NCBI GenBank assembly: GCA_949987705.1 | Contig: OX465282.1 | Coordinates: forward strand, 86,230,070 to 86,294,069 | Direction of reading: 5' to 3' | From: Thereva unica | Taxonomy: Eukaryota > Arthropoda > Insecta > Diptera > Therevidae | DNA length: 64,000 bases | Part shown: one piece after another, positions 11,076-20,801 of the stretch | Position numbering within the stretch: the first letter of the stretch is position 1 | Layout of the letters: each line of letters opens with the position of its first letter | The notes under the pieces: generated by a model | Database searches by the model: none | What the model was told of the DNA's origin: nothing | The model's input: the letters and a program-made list of their open reading frames with translations, nothing else | Made by a program: the position numbers and the translations under genes

Positions 11076-11330
11076 TTTTACTCCTTCCCAATAAGTTAAG
11101 GGATTTTCCCTTCGAGTCATAACTTTCTGATTCAGAAAATTTCGCAGTTCCACTGGAATGTCGGACATCATGTCCTCTTGATGCTCAGATGAAGTGGGGT
11201 TGTTTTTAATCGCTGCCTGATCATGATATGCCCAGATATCATTGCCTGTAGAATTTTCATTGGGAGCTTCGTTTTCTTTGTGGTGTTCTTGGTCATCGTC
11301 ATCGCTTGTAATATTTTTACATGTAATATT
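11076..11330 (-). pseudogene. BED-type hAT transposase, C-terminal region
   Basis: The minus strand reads DIPVELRNFLNQKVMTRREN followed by PLTYWEGVK, the conserved block near the dimerisation domain of BED-finger hAT transposases, preceded by an Asp/Glu/Asn-rich linker. The frame is cut at 11075 by the inserted element and its last residues reappear at 6830-6772. The N-terminal two thirds are missing. Confidence 0.75.
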
Positions 11331-11659
11331 TTTAAATGTGAATTTTTTGCGAACAAAAAGTATTGTACGTTCGATACCAGCAAAAAAGTATCGAGTATCC
11401 GTATACCGATCGGCCGAGGTATCGAATACAGTATTCGATACCTCATTCGCGATTTATTCGATACCCAAAGTATCGAGTAAGTATCGCCCATCTCTAAATC
11501 AAAGGTTTAGAATCCCGAAAACTTTCCTGTACGATCGGTCTTGGAGTCAGTGCTCCCGCTGGCCGTTGTCGGTGTACAAACAACGCCCTCAAAAAGTGCC
11601 ATCAAAATTTTATTTTTTTCTCGAAATTGTTTTTCACGTTCATTTAGCTGGCGCTGACT

Positions 11660-11820
11660 ATCGCTAACCATACTCCCGAGCATGGTTAAAATTTAACTAC
11701 ACCACGGGAGTTTTTGAACGCCAAAAAGCTATGCTCGTGGTTATGTTGTAGTTAACCACGGAGTTTTTGAACGGCAAAAGTTTATCATAGTTAACCATAG
11801 TAAGGTTTTTGAACGCGTTC
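11660..11820. repeat. cluster of short inverted and direct repeats
   Basis: Three copies of a RRGTTTTTGAACG word (about 11708, 11761 and 11803) alternate with inverted GGTTAAC/GTTAACC words. It resembles the end of a degraded MITE. No gene. Confidence 0.5.
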
Positions 11821-11829
11821 CGGGTCGTT

Positions 11830-11964
11830 TGTAGGGTTTACGTTATTTTTAGGGCCCTTCTGCGTTCTATTTTTTGCCAGGTTGTGTCCGAGATCCAGTG
11901 TTGCTAGTTTCTTTGGACATATTCGATGCTTGTTTCCGCTGCTGTTATAATAGCGCCCTTTATA
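11830..11964 (-). pseudogene. LINE A fragment, part left of the Copia insertion
   Basis: Closely matches 51225-51310 (shared words TTCTATTTTTTGCCAGGTTG and GATCCAGTGTTGCT), part of another LINE A copy. Its continuation is at 19408-19600 beyond the Copia element, so the provirus landed inside this LINE. Confidence 0.75.
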
Positions 11965-11969
11965 GTACT

Positions 11970-12639
11970 TGTTAGAAAATAAAGAGGAATTGCTTTTAGC
12001 AAATTTATTTTTTAAATTTCAAATTAAAGGCCCAATTATAATGAACGGATATGAGCGGATTGGAATGTCAAAAAAACGCATTTGATCGGATGGGAAATTG
12101 GCTGGTTATAATCACGCATCTGCTCGGATTCAAACGTCAAAATCTATTGTAAACAAGAGTGCAAAAAAATTCTTCATTTTGTGGTTTTTATAGCCACTTT
12201 TCGCTTTTTATAAATATATTTGCTTAATTTTTAACCTTGTTGACGAGTTGGTCGCCGGTAAACATTTTTACATTTCAACTTTTAACCTTATGTTTATCAA
12301 ATTTTTGACAGTTCAGTGCGGCAATTTATAATCTTTTAAAAACGAATGCGCTTAAATCCGACGGAATCCGCTTAAATACGTTCATTATAATCGGTCAGGT
12401 CTAAAATGTATGCTGGGAAAACCAATTTGACAGTTCAATCCGTTTTGTTGCGCTCAAATCCGTTCATTATAATTGGGCCTTAACAGCCTGAGAGTCAGGA
12501 ATGAACTAAAAACAAAAATCGAATAGCTGACATAAAAAAAATTATTAAATCCTACGCCAACTAATTACAACTCATAAAATTAATTATTACAGTGTCTTAG
12601 CAAGGATGCAAGGATCAGGGTTGCCTGCATATTCTAACA
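11970..12639 (-). repeat. Copia 3' LTR, interrupted by a MITE
   Basis: Removing the MITE (453 bp) and one copy of its TAA duplication leaves 214 bp, exactly the length of the 5' LTR at 19189-19402. One substitution (T/A in an A run near 12541) separates the two. Confidence 0.95.
12028..12480. mobile_element. 453-bp MITE in the Copia 3' LTR
   Basis: Inverted ends AGGCCCAATTATAATGAACG, identical over about 23 bp, with TAA duplicated at 12025-12027 and 12481-12483. The other LTR shows the empty site. A related, truncated copy is at 30823-31294. The interior is non-coding with repeated GCGGAT/ATCCGC words. Confidence 0.95.
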
Positions 12640-12648
12640 CTTCCTCTC
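12640..12648 (-). promoter_or_regulatory. Copia polypurine tract
   Basis: GAGAGGAAG on the minus strand directly abuts the 3' LTR (TGTTAG), the expected plus-strand primer site. Confidence 0.8.
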
Positions 12649-12674
12649 AACCATGATTAACTTGCATTTTTGCT

Positions 12675-12983
12675 TTACAACATTTGAATATTTAAACCTT
12701 CGACACATTTTAAATGTTTGGCTTTTGATAGATTTTTAGTGAATATATCAGCTACCATTTCATTAGTTGATATATACTTTACATCAATTAAATTGTTCCT
12801 AATCTGCTCTCTACAAAAATGAAACTTTGTATCAATATGTTTGGTTCTGCCATGATGCGTGTCATTCTTCATCATATGTTGGAAACTAATGTTGTCACCA
12901 TAGATAATTGTTGGCGCCATCACATAGCTATCGAAACCAAGCTCCTTAATCAGATTCCTCAAGTATATTGCTTCTGTATAGTT
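12675..12983 (-). pseudogene. Copia RNase H, C-terminal part
   Basis: The minus strand reads EAIYLRNLIKELG, then IYGDNISFQHM, HGRTKHIDTKFHF and EMVADIFTKNLSKAKH, the standard end of copia RNase H. It continues the frame cut at 14198 by the insert 12984-14197. Confidence 0.9.
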
Positions 12984-14197
12984 GTTTTCAAACCTCGTGA
13001 CATCCCGCGCATATTCCCCAGCTAAGCTCTTAAAAATGTTTAAAAGTTCAGACAAAAGTTTCAGTTAACTCTTCCTATCAAATTACTTGTTGCCATGTAA
13101 TCAGTCGCGACTGCGTATTGCTACCGGGAGGTGTATCTTTCTGGGACTTCAATGATTATTTAAAAAATTTACAAATTATGACTGAAAAACACCCGTTTTT
13201 ATATATTTTTTTATTTTAAGGTTTTTATATTTTACACATCTTCTTCTTCTTTGATCCGTTAGCTGGCGGTCCGAGCGGGACGTCCCCGCAACGGATACGC
13301 TGCTGTCGGTGCCGCTGGGTCCCGAACTCTATTCACGATTCGCTTCCATTCTTCTCGGTTTTTGGCGGTGTCTCGAGCCTCGGTAACTGATAAGCGTTGA
13401 TTCTTTAAGTCACCCTCGATATTCTTCAACCAGGTTTTCTTCGGTGCCGATCGCTGTATTCCCCAGTCTGCAGGACGGTCTCGCCAGAGAAGTTTACGTG
13501 GCAAGCGGTTATCATCCATTCGGCAAACATGTCCAAACCACCGTAGTCGACGTTTTTGCATTTCTTCTTCGATCAGTGTTTGCTGATCGCATCTTTGTCT
13601 GACAACCTCGTTTCGAAGGCGATCACGGAGTGAGACACGGAGGATCTGCCTCAAACATCGCATCGCATACACATATGCCACAGAAATCATTTGTAGTAAT
13701 TTCTACTAAAAAATACGATATTTGTGTTTTTATCACTTTGATTACTAGATTTTTGACATTTTCCGCCAGTCGCAAGCGCGCTTCTGCCTGGGGAGGTTGT
13801 GTTGCTTGCGGCTGCGGAGAACTCTCAATTTATGAATGAAAATGCTCATATCTTTAAAAGAAATTTTCCCAGCAATTCTTTTAATTTATTTTAAATTTAG
13901 CGATGAGAAATATTTAGCATAAATTATAGTAAAATTATGCTTATTACGATGGATAAACTGCCTTTGTTGAGCAGGAGTTTTACATGTATTTGAAAGCTCT
14001 GCTCAATACATATAAAGATTACTTAACTTTATTCATCCGGCATGCGCACATCCCTTCCCAAATTATTTTGTTGAGTTTTTTCTGCGTTTGTTGCCTTTTT
14101 AAGTTAAAAGAGGGGAAATGATAGAACAAAATTTATGAAATTGGGCAACGAGGTGCGCAGAACCCTTCAAATTATTTGTGTCACGGAGTTTGAAAAC
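12984..14197. mobile_element. 1.2-kb inverted-repeat insert in Copia RNase H
   Basis: Ends GTTTTCAAACCTCGTGACA (left) and GTTTTCAAACTCCGTGACA (right, inverted). The flanks TTCTGTATA and TTCTATAC suggest an imperfect 8-9 bp duplication. The Copia frame resumes correctly across it (QACIE to AIYLRNL). It carries a LINE C-terminal fragment at 13259-13690. The superfamily is not determined. Confidence 0.75.
13259..13690 (-). pseudogene. LINE C-terminal fragment
   Basis: A 143-codon open stretch with KRRLRWFGHVCRMDDNRLPR, then TWLKNIEGDLK and WKRIVNR, the C-terminal tail of a non-LTR retrotransposon polyprotein. It differs from families A and RTE-like elsewhere in the window. It is 5'-truncated and nested within the insert 12984-14197. 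Confidence 0.8.
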
Positions 14198-14668
14198 TTC
14201 TATACATGCCTGCGATAGCGCCACATATTCAGCTTCCGTGCTGCTCAAAGCAATAGATGTCTGCTTCTTCGAGACCCAGGTGATAGGATTTTGGCCTAAA
14301 AAAAATATGTACCCTGTATATGACTTACGATCTGTGCCATCATTTGCCCAATCAGCATCCACGTAACCAACTAAGCTCCCTTTATTCTTATAATAGGATA
14401 ACCCCGCCTTGCTTGTCTTATTAAGACAGCGTAACACTTGCTTCGCCGCATTGAAATGTTCTTCATGCGGATGATTATTAAATTGTGACAATTTATTTAT
14501 AGTATGAGCTACGTCTGGACGAGTTAAAACAGCCAAATACATCAATGATCCAATGAGAGACTGATACTCCTTCTGATCAATTTGATTCTTGCAATTGGAC
14601 TGTTCACATTTTACAAACTTTATTCCAGGATCTAACGGTGTGCTCGCCTGTCTGCACTCTGTCATATT
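14198..14668 (-). pseudogene. Copia RNase H, N-terminal part
   Basis: The minus strand reads MTECRQASTPLDPG, YQSLIGSLMYLAVLTRPDVA, LVGYVDADWANDGTDRKSYT and TSIALSSTEAEYVALSQACI, the connection and RNase H region of copia. Catalytic Asp (DADW) and Glu (STEAEY) are present. It is cut at both ends by inserts. Confidence 0.9.
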
Positions 14669-15588
14669 GGCCTCGATTCCCGAAAACGACGGATCGGGAA
14701 CTCCCGCGGTGATTGAGACTCCCTTCACGTGAATCTCACGGTTGCTAGCGATGCTTCAATACGCCGGGAGTAGTGCCATATTAAACTGCGGAATTAAAAC
14801 TCCGAAAATAAATCAGCTGGTTTTTTGACAAATGGGAAATGTCAAAGTAGACATTTAAAATTTGATTTGTGGGAAATAATTTTGAATTTGCGTGAAAGTT
14901 TTATTAAATTTAACTAATTCGTGCCCATTAGTTAATACGTTCGGTCAATATGATGTTTCGGTCGTTATTATGTGTTTCCCTAGTGTATTTTATAATAGTG
15001 CAACTGTTCTGAAAGTGATTTAATTGGGATACATCCAGAAACGAATTTTATTTATTTTCAATGAATTTGTTTTAAATATATATTTACAAAAGGAAAAAAC
15101 AAAAGAGATGTGTTGTGAAAGATACTAAGAATGTACTGTTTTTTAAACGCTTATTTAATTTTTTTAGTTATAATTCTTTCTTTACTTTTTTAAATGAATT
15201 TATTTTTATCTGAAAAATATGCAATAAAAATAATTTGTTATTTTTAAAAAAGAGGCTCTATTTATTTTTTTTTTTTTGTAATAAATTATTTTATTTAAAT
15301 GAATGTGTTTAGCAAACAATCATTTAAAAAATTTTCTAAGTTAAAATACAAAACAAAAAACATCAACTTCCATGCTCAAATCACTCTACAAGTGTAATCC
15401 GCTACAATTTTCCCGCGGATGTCAAACGTCAAATTCTCTCACGCAAATCTGCAATCGCGTATTGCATAATCGCGTGAGTCTTCACTCCGAATTTTTTCGG
15501 TAATCAAATCAGCAACCGCGGAATAGGGAATCGCAAAGTGTCAAATCCGCACTCACTTCCGATTCGCCCGGATTCGGGAATCGAGGCC
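14669..15588. mobile_element. 920-bp MITE between Copia RT and RNase H
   Basis: Ends GGCCTCGATTCCCGAA in inverted orientation, with the 3-bp duplication ATT (14666-14668 and 15589-15591). The Copia reading frame is restored when it is removed (AKYN then MTEC). A second, 308-bp member lies at 31570-31877. The interior has many GCGGATTTGA/TCAAATCCGC words and no coding capacity. Confidence 0.95.
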
Positions 15589-15591
15589 ATT

Positions 15592-17957
15592 ATATTTTGC
15601 GAGAATTTCAGAGATGTACTTTTCTTGATGTATTCGAATCGGTCCTCTGGTTCCTTCTCTTTCTATTTGTATTCCAAGATAGTATCTGAGTTCACCTTTG
15701 TCCACCACATTCAATCTTTTGGATATTTTAGACTTGAACATTTTTAATTCGTCCATATTGGAACTGACTAATATCAGATCATCAACATAGATTGCAACGA
15801 TGAGAATTTCTGATTTTTCCTTTTTAATGTAAAGACAGTTATCGTTTGCACATCTATTGAGACCAATATCACACCGAATTTTGTCCAGCTCCTGATTCCA
15901 AAGCCTGCCAGCTTGCTTTAATCCGTATATGGACTTCTTTAATCTACATACCATTTGCGGTTTCTCAGGATTTACATAGCCCTCTGGTTGGTTCATGTAA
16001 ATTTCGTCTTCAAGTTCACTATGTAGGTATGCAGTTTCAACATCTAAGTGATGCACTAGGAATTCACATTCAACAGCCAATGCTAACAATAGTCGAATTG
16101 ATGAATGCCTTACAACGGGTGCGAATGTTTCCGAATAGTTGACCATATACTTTTGGAAACATCCTTGTGCTACCAACCTGGCCTTATATCGTTCGATTGA
16201 GCCATCCGGATTCGTTTTAATGTTAAAAACCCACCTGCAACCTATAGCTGGTATATTTTTTGGTTTGTCAACAAGCTCCCAAGTTCCATTATTTATCAAG
16301 GACGCATACTCCTTGTCTGTGGCTTCCTTCCATTCGTGTGAGTCATTACACATCATCGCCTTGGCAAATGACGTTGGAATATTTCTTATCTGTGTCTCTT
16401 GAGCGAGGTTAGCAGTATTGTATACTTTCCGTGGTCTTCCAGGCTTCCCAGTTCTAATAATTCTGGGTCGGCCACCTGTACGTTTTGGTGAATGATTCAC
16501 CACATTTTCAGCTTCATTTTTAACTTCTGTCTCATCCTGCTCGGAATCTGTTCTCCATTGATCTCCTTCATTTGTGTCTATACTGTTGCTTGTTTTAACT
16601 TCGTTCGAGCTTTCAGCAATGTCCTCATTCATTTGCTGATCATAAGAATGTTGTTCCTTTGGAGGGAAATCAAAATTAAACGTACGGTTATCTAACTGAC
16701 TATTGTTTGGCTTTCCTTCAAAAAATCGTACATCTCTGCTTATTGTAATAGATCTTTTAGCTGTGTCATAAAGGCGATATGCTTTACTTTCGTTTGAATA
16801 GCCGACCATGACTAATTCCCGTCCCTTTTCAGAAAATTTCGATTGTCTTGTTCCTTTTTGAAGAGCAATACCTTTGCATCCAAATGGTCTCAAGTGTCTA
16901 ACGACTGGCTTCCTCTTAAACCATATTTCATATGGTGTTACATTATGTAACGGTTTAGATGGCGAACGATTTCTAATGTATGCCGCTGTTGCTACAGCCT
17001 CGGCCCACAAATTCTCTGGCAATCGGGATTGAACCAACATACATCGTGACATCTCCACAAGTGTTCTATTAGCCCTTTCAGCTACACCATTTTGTTGCGG
17101 GGTGTAGGGAATAGTCAACTGTCGTTTGATGCCATTAATTTTTAATAAATTAGAAAATTTTTCGCTCAGGTATTCAGTCCCATTATCGGTTCGAAGCATC
17201 TTGATCTTTTTACCTGTTTCTGTTTCAACATAGCGTTTAAAATTGGAAAAGGCTTCAAAAACATCAGATTTTCTCTTCAACAAATACAACCAGATATATC
17301 TTGACTTATCGTCTATGAATGTAGCGAAATACCTGGCTCCACCTTGCGATATTGTTCGCATAGGACCACATATATCAGAGTGGATCAGATCCAAGACATG
17401 CTCACTAGCAATAGAATAATTAGTATGAAAAGGTTTGGCAGTTATCTTACCTAGAGCACAAGTCTCACAATTAAAGCTTTTGTTCGGTTGAATGTTGTCT
17501 AGTCCGACAACCATATTCAGTTCACTCAGCTTAGCTAAACTCTCAACTATCAGGTGCCCATATCGTGAATGCCATATTTCCAAATTTTTTAGTGGTTGCT
17601 GCATTACTGTTAAAGCAGAATTTACATTGGATGTTGACCATACATAAAGATTGTTTTTCTTTGCAATTTTCAAAACAATTTGTCCACGATAATTTTGTAT
17701 TACTGCAAATTGTTTGAAAAATACAACTTTAAAACCTTTTTTCACTATGCAGTTGACTGACAGAAAATTTGTTTTTAACATAGGTGCATAAAATACATCT
17801 TTCAAAATAATATCAGCATTATCCGTTTTCACATTAATCGTTCCGACACCAACAGCGAACGCGGTTTCACCTGAAGCCAGCCAAATCTTTTGTTTCTTTA
17901 TAGATTTGATAAAATTAAATTTAGATTTATCACGACAATAATGGCTAGTCGCACCGC
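15592..17957 (-). pseudogene. Copia pol: end of protease, integrase and reverse transcriptase
   Basis: A long open frame without stops. In order: SGATSHYC (protease; its DSGA Asp lies beyond the MITE), the GAG-pre-integrase HHCC zinc finger (HSRYGHL to CETCALGK), the integrase core (DLIHSDICGPM, MLRTDNGTEY, PQQNGVAERANRTL) and the RT (GCRWVFNIKTNPDG, LDVETAYLHSELEDEIYMNQ, IYGLKQAGRLWNQ, catalytic VAIYVDDLILV, YLGIQIERE). Normally these are parts of one polyprotein with gag and RNase H, processed by the protease. The copy is disabled only by inserts. Confidence 0.95.
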
Positions 17958-17960
17958 TAT

Positions 17961-18256
17961 GGCCCATTTTACACGATGAAACACAAAACATAAAGTTTCC
18001 AGCAAGCTTAGGCTAGGGGTGAGAGAGGGCTTGAGGGGACGTGAAATTTTGCCAACAAACTTTTAGAAGCAACTTTGCGGAAACAGTTTGACAGCTTCAG
18101 GTTTGTTGTTGTTTTTTCTCTGATTTCTTTGTAAAAAAGAGAAATGAGAAGTTTACTCATGTAGACACCGATGAAGTTTTTGAGGAAACTCCAAAAGGGA
18201 ATTAGCGTTTGCAGGCAACTTTGTTTCGTTTCGTGTTTCATCGTGTAAAATGAGCC
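17961..18256. mobile_element. 296-bp MITE in the Copia protease active site
   Basis: Ends GGCCCATTTTACACGATGAA (left) and GGCTCATTTTACACGATGAA (right, inverted), extending to about 29 bp with two mismatches. The target duplication TAT is at 17958-17960 and 18257-18259. Removing it restores WCLD followed by SGATSHYC. Confidence 0.95.
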
Positions 18257-19097
18257 TATCCAAACACCATTCGTCTTCCTCGAGAAAGTCGTCATCTTTT
18301 TGTATACAGAAGGTTGCAAGTGCATTGATTGGTCCATTATTCTTACTTTTTCTACATTCATTAGCGTAGTGTCCTCTTATACCACAGTTGAAACATTTTC
18401 CTTTCTCACGCTTAGAATCTTGTCTACCGTGATCATATTTTCTTTGAGTCTTTTTGATATTATTAGGTTTATTTTTTCCTTTTTGTGTAATATATACATG
18501 CTCACTAAAACGGTCATCTGACTCTCTGACTCCTCTTCTCTGTTCCTCGTCAAGCAATTTCGTTTTTAATAATTCGAGATTAGGCATCTCATCCCTTGAC
18601 TCAAGTGCTACAACTAGGTTTTCATATTCCTCTGGCAAACTGCACAATAAGATTATGCTTAGTATTTCATCAGGAATGTCACTCTGAATTTCTTTAAGTT
18701 GCGCAATAGTTTCATAGAATTCCTTGATGTGATCTCCCACACGTTGTCCACTTCCCATTTTCAGGTTTAATAACTTTTTAAATAAAGTAACTTTTCGTGC
18801 AGGACCTTGAGGCTTGTATAGGCTATCCAATTTATCCCAAGCTTGCTTCGATGTCATGCAATCTCTCACATGGACCAACTCCGAAGCTTGGAGACCGAGT
18901 ATGATAGTAGCAAGCGCCTTTTGATCAGCAGATTTCCACGTTAACACCATTTCTTCATTAGCGTCGCTCTTTATTTTATTGGTGCCACATACATAGCCCC
19001 AGTAATCATTTTGAATCAAAACACTTTTCATGAGAATTACCCAGGTAGGGTAATTATCACCGGAAAGTTTTTCAATATTAAATAATGAATTAGCCAT
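18257..19097 (-). pseudogene. Copia gag and start of protease
   Basis: Starts MANSLFNIEKLSGDNYPTW, the usual copia gag opening; an upstream in-frame Met at 19133 is possible. The UBN2-type gag domain covers about residues 40-190 (TSKQAWDKLDSLYKP, LLCSLPEEYENLV). A CCHC zinc knuckle CFNCGIRGHYANEC lies near residue 235. The frame reaches EEDEWCLD, the first half of the protease site, and is then cut by the MITE. Confidence 0.95.
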
Positions 19098-19171
19098 TGC
19101 GACAAACGCAGCTGATTTCAGGGACTCACGCAATATCTTCGTCCTTGAATATTCGCAGTTCTTAACTATGA

Positions 19172-19188
19172 ACTGGGCCCATAACCAA
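19172..19188 (-). promoter_or_regulatory. Copia primer binding site
   Basis: TTGGTTATGGGCCCAGT on the minus strand follows the 5' LTR directly. It is complementary to the anticodon arm of initiator tRNA-Met, the half-tRNA primer known for Drosophila copia. Confidence 0.8.
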
Positions 19189-19402
19189 TGTTAGAAAATA
19201 AAGAGGAATTGCTTTTAGCAAATTTATTTTTTAAATTTCAAATTAACAGCCTGAGAGTCAGGAATGAACTAAAAACAAAAATCGAATAGCTGACATAAAA
19301 AAAAATATTAAATCCTACGCCAACTAATTACAACTCATAAAATTAATTATTACAGTGTCTTAGCAAGGATGCAAGGATCAGGGTTGCCTGCATATTCTAA
19401 CA
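19189..19402 (-). repeat. Copia 5' LTR
   Basis: An uninterrupted 214-bp LTR. It serves as the empty-site reference for the MITE in the 3' LTR. Confidence 0.95.
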
Positions 19403-19407
19403 GTACT

Positions 19408-19600
19408 CCATAGCTCTTCAATGTTATTTGCGTCAGTAATTCTTTGCTGGCTTAAGGTTTCTTGTAGTTTCCCAGCAAACCCTCACCTTTTAATGCCGTC
19501 CCGCAAAAGACCTACGTTAAATCGTCTACGATATATGGCAACGCATTGGACATTTCTGATTGCGGCAATTTTAAGGCGAATATGTAGTTGCCACTAACAA
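19408..19600 (-). pseudogene. LINE A fragment, part right of the Copia insertion
   Basis: Continues the match of 11830-11964 to the LINE A copy around 51758-51910 (CCAYAGCTCTT, GCTGG and TTTCCAGCA words, TTTCTGATTGCGGC). The homology ends near 19600. Confidence 0.7.
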
Positions 19601-20801
19601 GTGGAAGAGTATTAGGAAATTAAAAATAAATTTTCACTTTACACATTTAACAAAAAGTGTTTATTTTATGTTTCAAATAAAAAACACATTCAGGATACAA
19701 TAGAAATATCTAAATATAGCAACAAAATTTCTATATATATATTTTAGTAAAACTATCATATATATAATAGTATATAATATAAACTCAATACTAATAGCAT
19801 AATAACAAAAATCTATTTAGTATGAATTTTTTTTTAATTAAATAAAATACTTATTTTCAAAATGCAATTAAATTGCTCACCAAAAGAATTAATAAACATT
19901 TGCTAGAACATAAGTTTTACTTATAAATAATATTATCTCTCTCTCTCTCTCTAAATTTTTTATTTATGTAATATAAAAACGAAAAAACAATAACTGATAT
20001 ATTGCATTTTCTAATATAAATAAATACTTTCAATCAACTCACAATTTAGGTACAGAATTTTGCTAACAATGAACGAATTCTAACTATCAATTAATTTATT
20101 CTTTTGTTTCTCTTAAATTTTCTTCTAAAATACTTTGGATTAATTTAAAGGTGGGGTTTTATAATTCATACATAACTCTAAACCAATTTTAACTAATGAA
20201 GCGAGTTTGGGCGGAGTATAATTACTTCTTGTAAGTCTCAGTACAGTAAAAAATTCAAGTTACTATTATTCGAAAATGTGAAAATTAAAACAGAAAAATG
20301 TTGTAAATTGTTGTTAATATTTTTTGTACACAAATTATAAAAAAGTTTCTGATTCAATTTATATTTTTGATAGGGTTTAACTCTACCTTCTTAAAACCTA
20401 TATATAAACAACTCTGCCAAACTCGTTTCAATAGATCAAAACTGGATCGATTTTAATAATAAAAAAAACAACTCAAAAAGAGTATGAATGGCAATAACTA
20501 ATTAAACGATTAGTTTTTTTATATAAACTTAAAAATTAATTAGGCTTTGTAAAATGGCTTCATTACGATTAATAGTAACAATACTAAAAATTTGTTTACT
20601 AAGGTTTTTTCTTGGTTTCTTTTTGTGCATAAAACGGACTCATATAACATGGACTAAGGGTTTAAAAAGGCAAAATTTTTACAAATAGAAACGACAAAAA
20701 ATTATTGTTTTACGACTAACGAAATATGTGTGTGTGTTATGATCACTTCTCTATCCATATTAATTGATACATCATAAAATTTATACTGTTTTTTTATAAT
20801 T
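19601..20801. other. AT-rich stretch, probable 3' UTR of the BTB gene
   Basis: No ORF. Contains a (CT)n tract at about 19936-19953 and a (TG)n tract near 20729. Several AATAAA words on the minus strand could serve the BTB gene, but the poly(A) site cannot be fixed by eye. Confidence 0.4.

Larger units (their letters stand above)
6483..11496. mobile_element. hAT element, outermost layer of a four-level nest
   Basis: The ends are TAGAGATGGGCGATAC and its reverse complement GTATCGCCCATCTCTA. They are flanked by a perfect 8-bp direct duplication AATCAAAG (6475-6482 and 11497-11504), as expected for hAT. The subterminal sequence is rich in GTATCGATAC-type repeats on both sides. A degraded BED-type hAT transposase (minus strand) is split between 11076-11330 and 6772-6830. 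The interior 6831-11075 is a second element that carries a Harbinger element and a MITE. Confidence 0.9.
11970..19402 (-). mobile_element. Full-length Copia (Ty1/copia) provirus with four insertions
   Basis: Bounded by 214-bp LTRs starting TGTTAG and ending CTAACA and by a perfect 5-bp target duplication GTACT (11965-11969 and 19403-19407). Transcription reads right to left: 5' LTR, primer binding site, gag, protease, integrase, RT, RNase H, polypurine tract, 3' LTR. Four inserts break it: 12028-12480 (3' LTR), 12984-14197 and 14669-15588 (RNase H region) and 17961-18256 (protease). The LTRs differ by one base by eye, so the provirus and all its inserts are young. It lies inside a LINE A copy. 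Confidence 0.95.
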
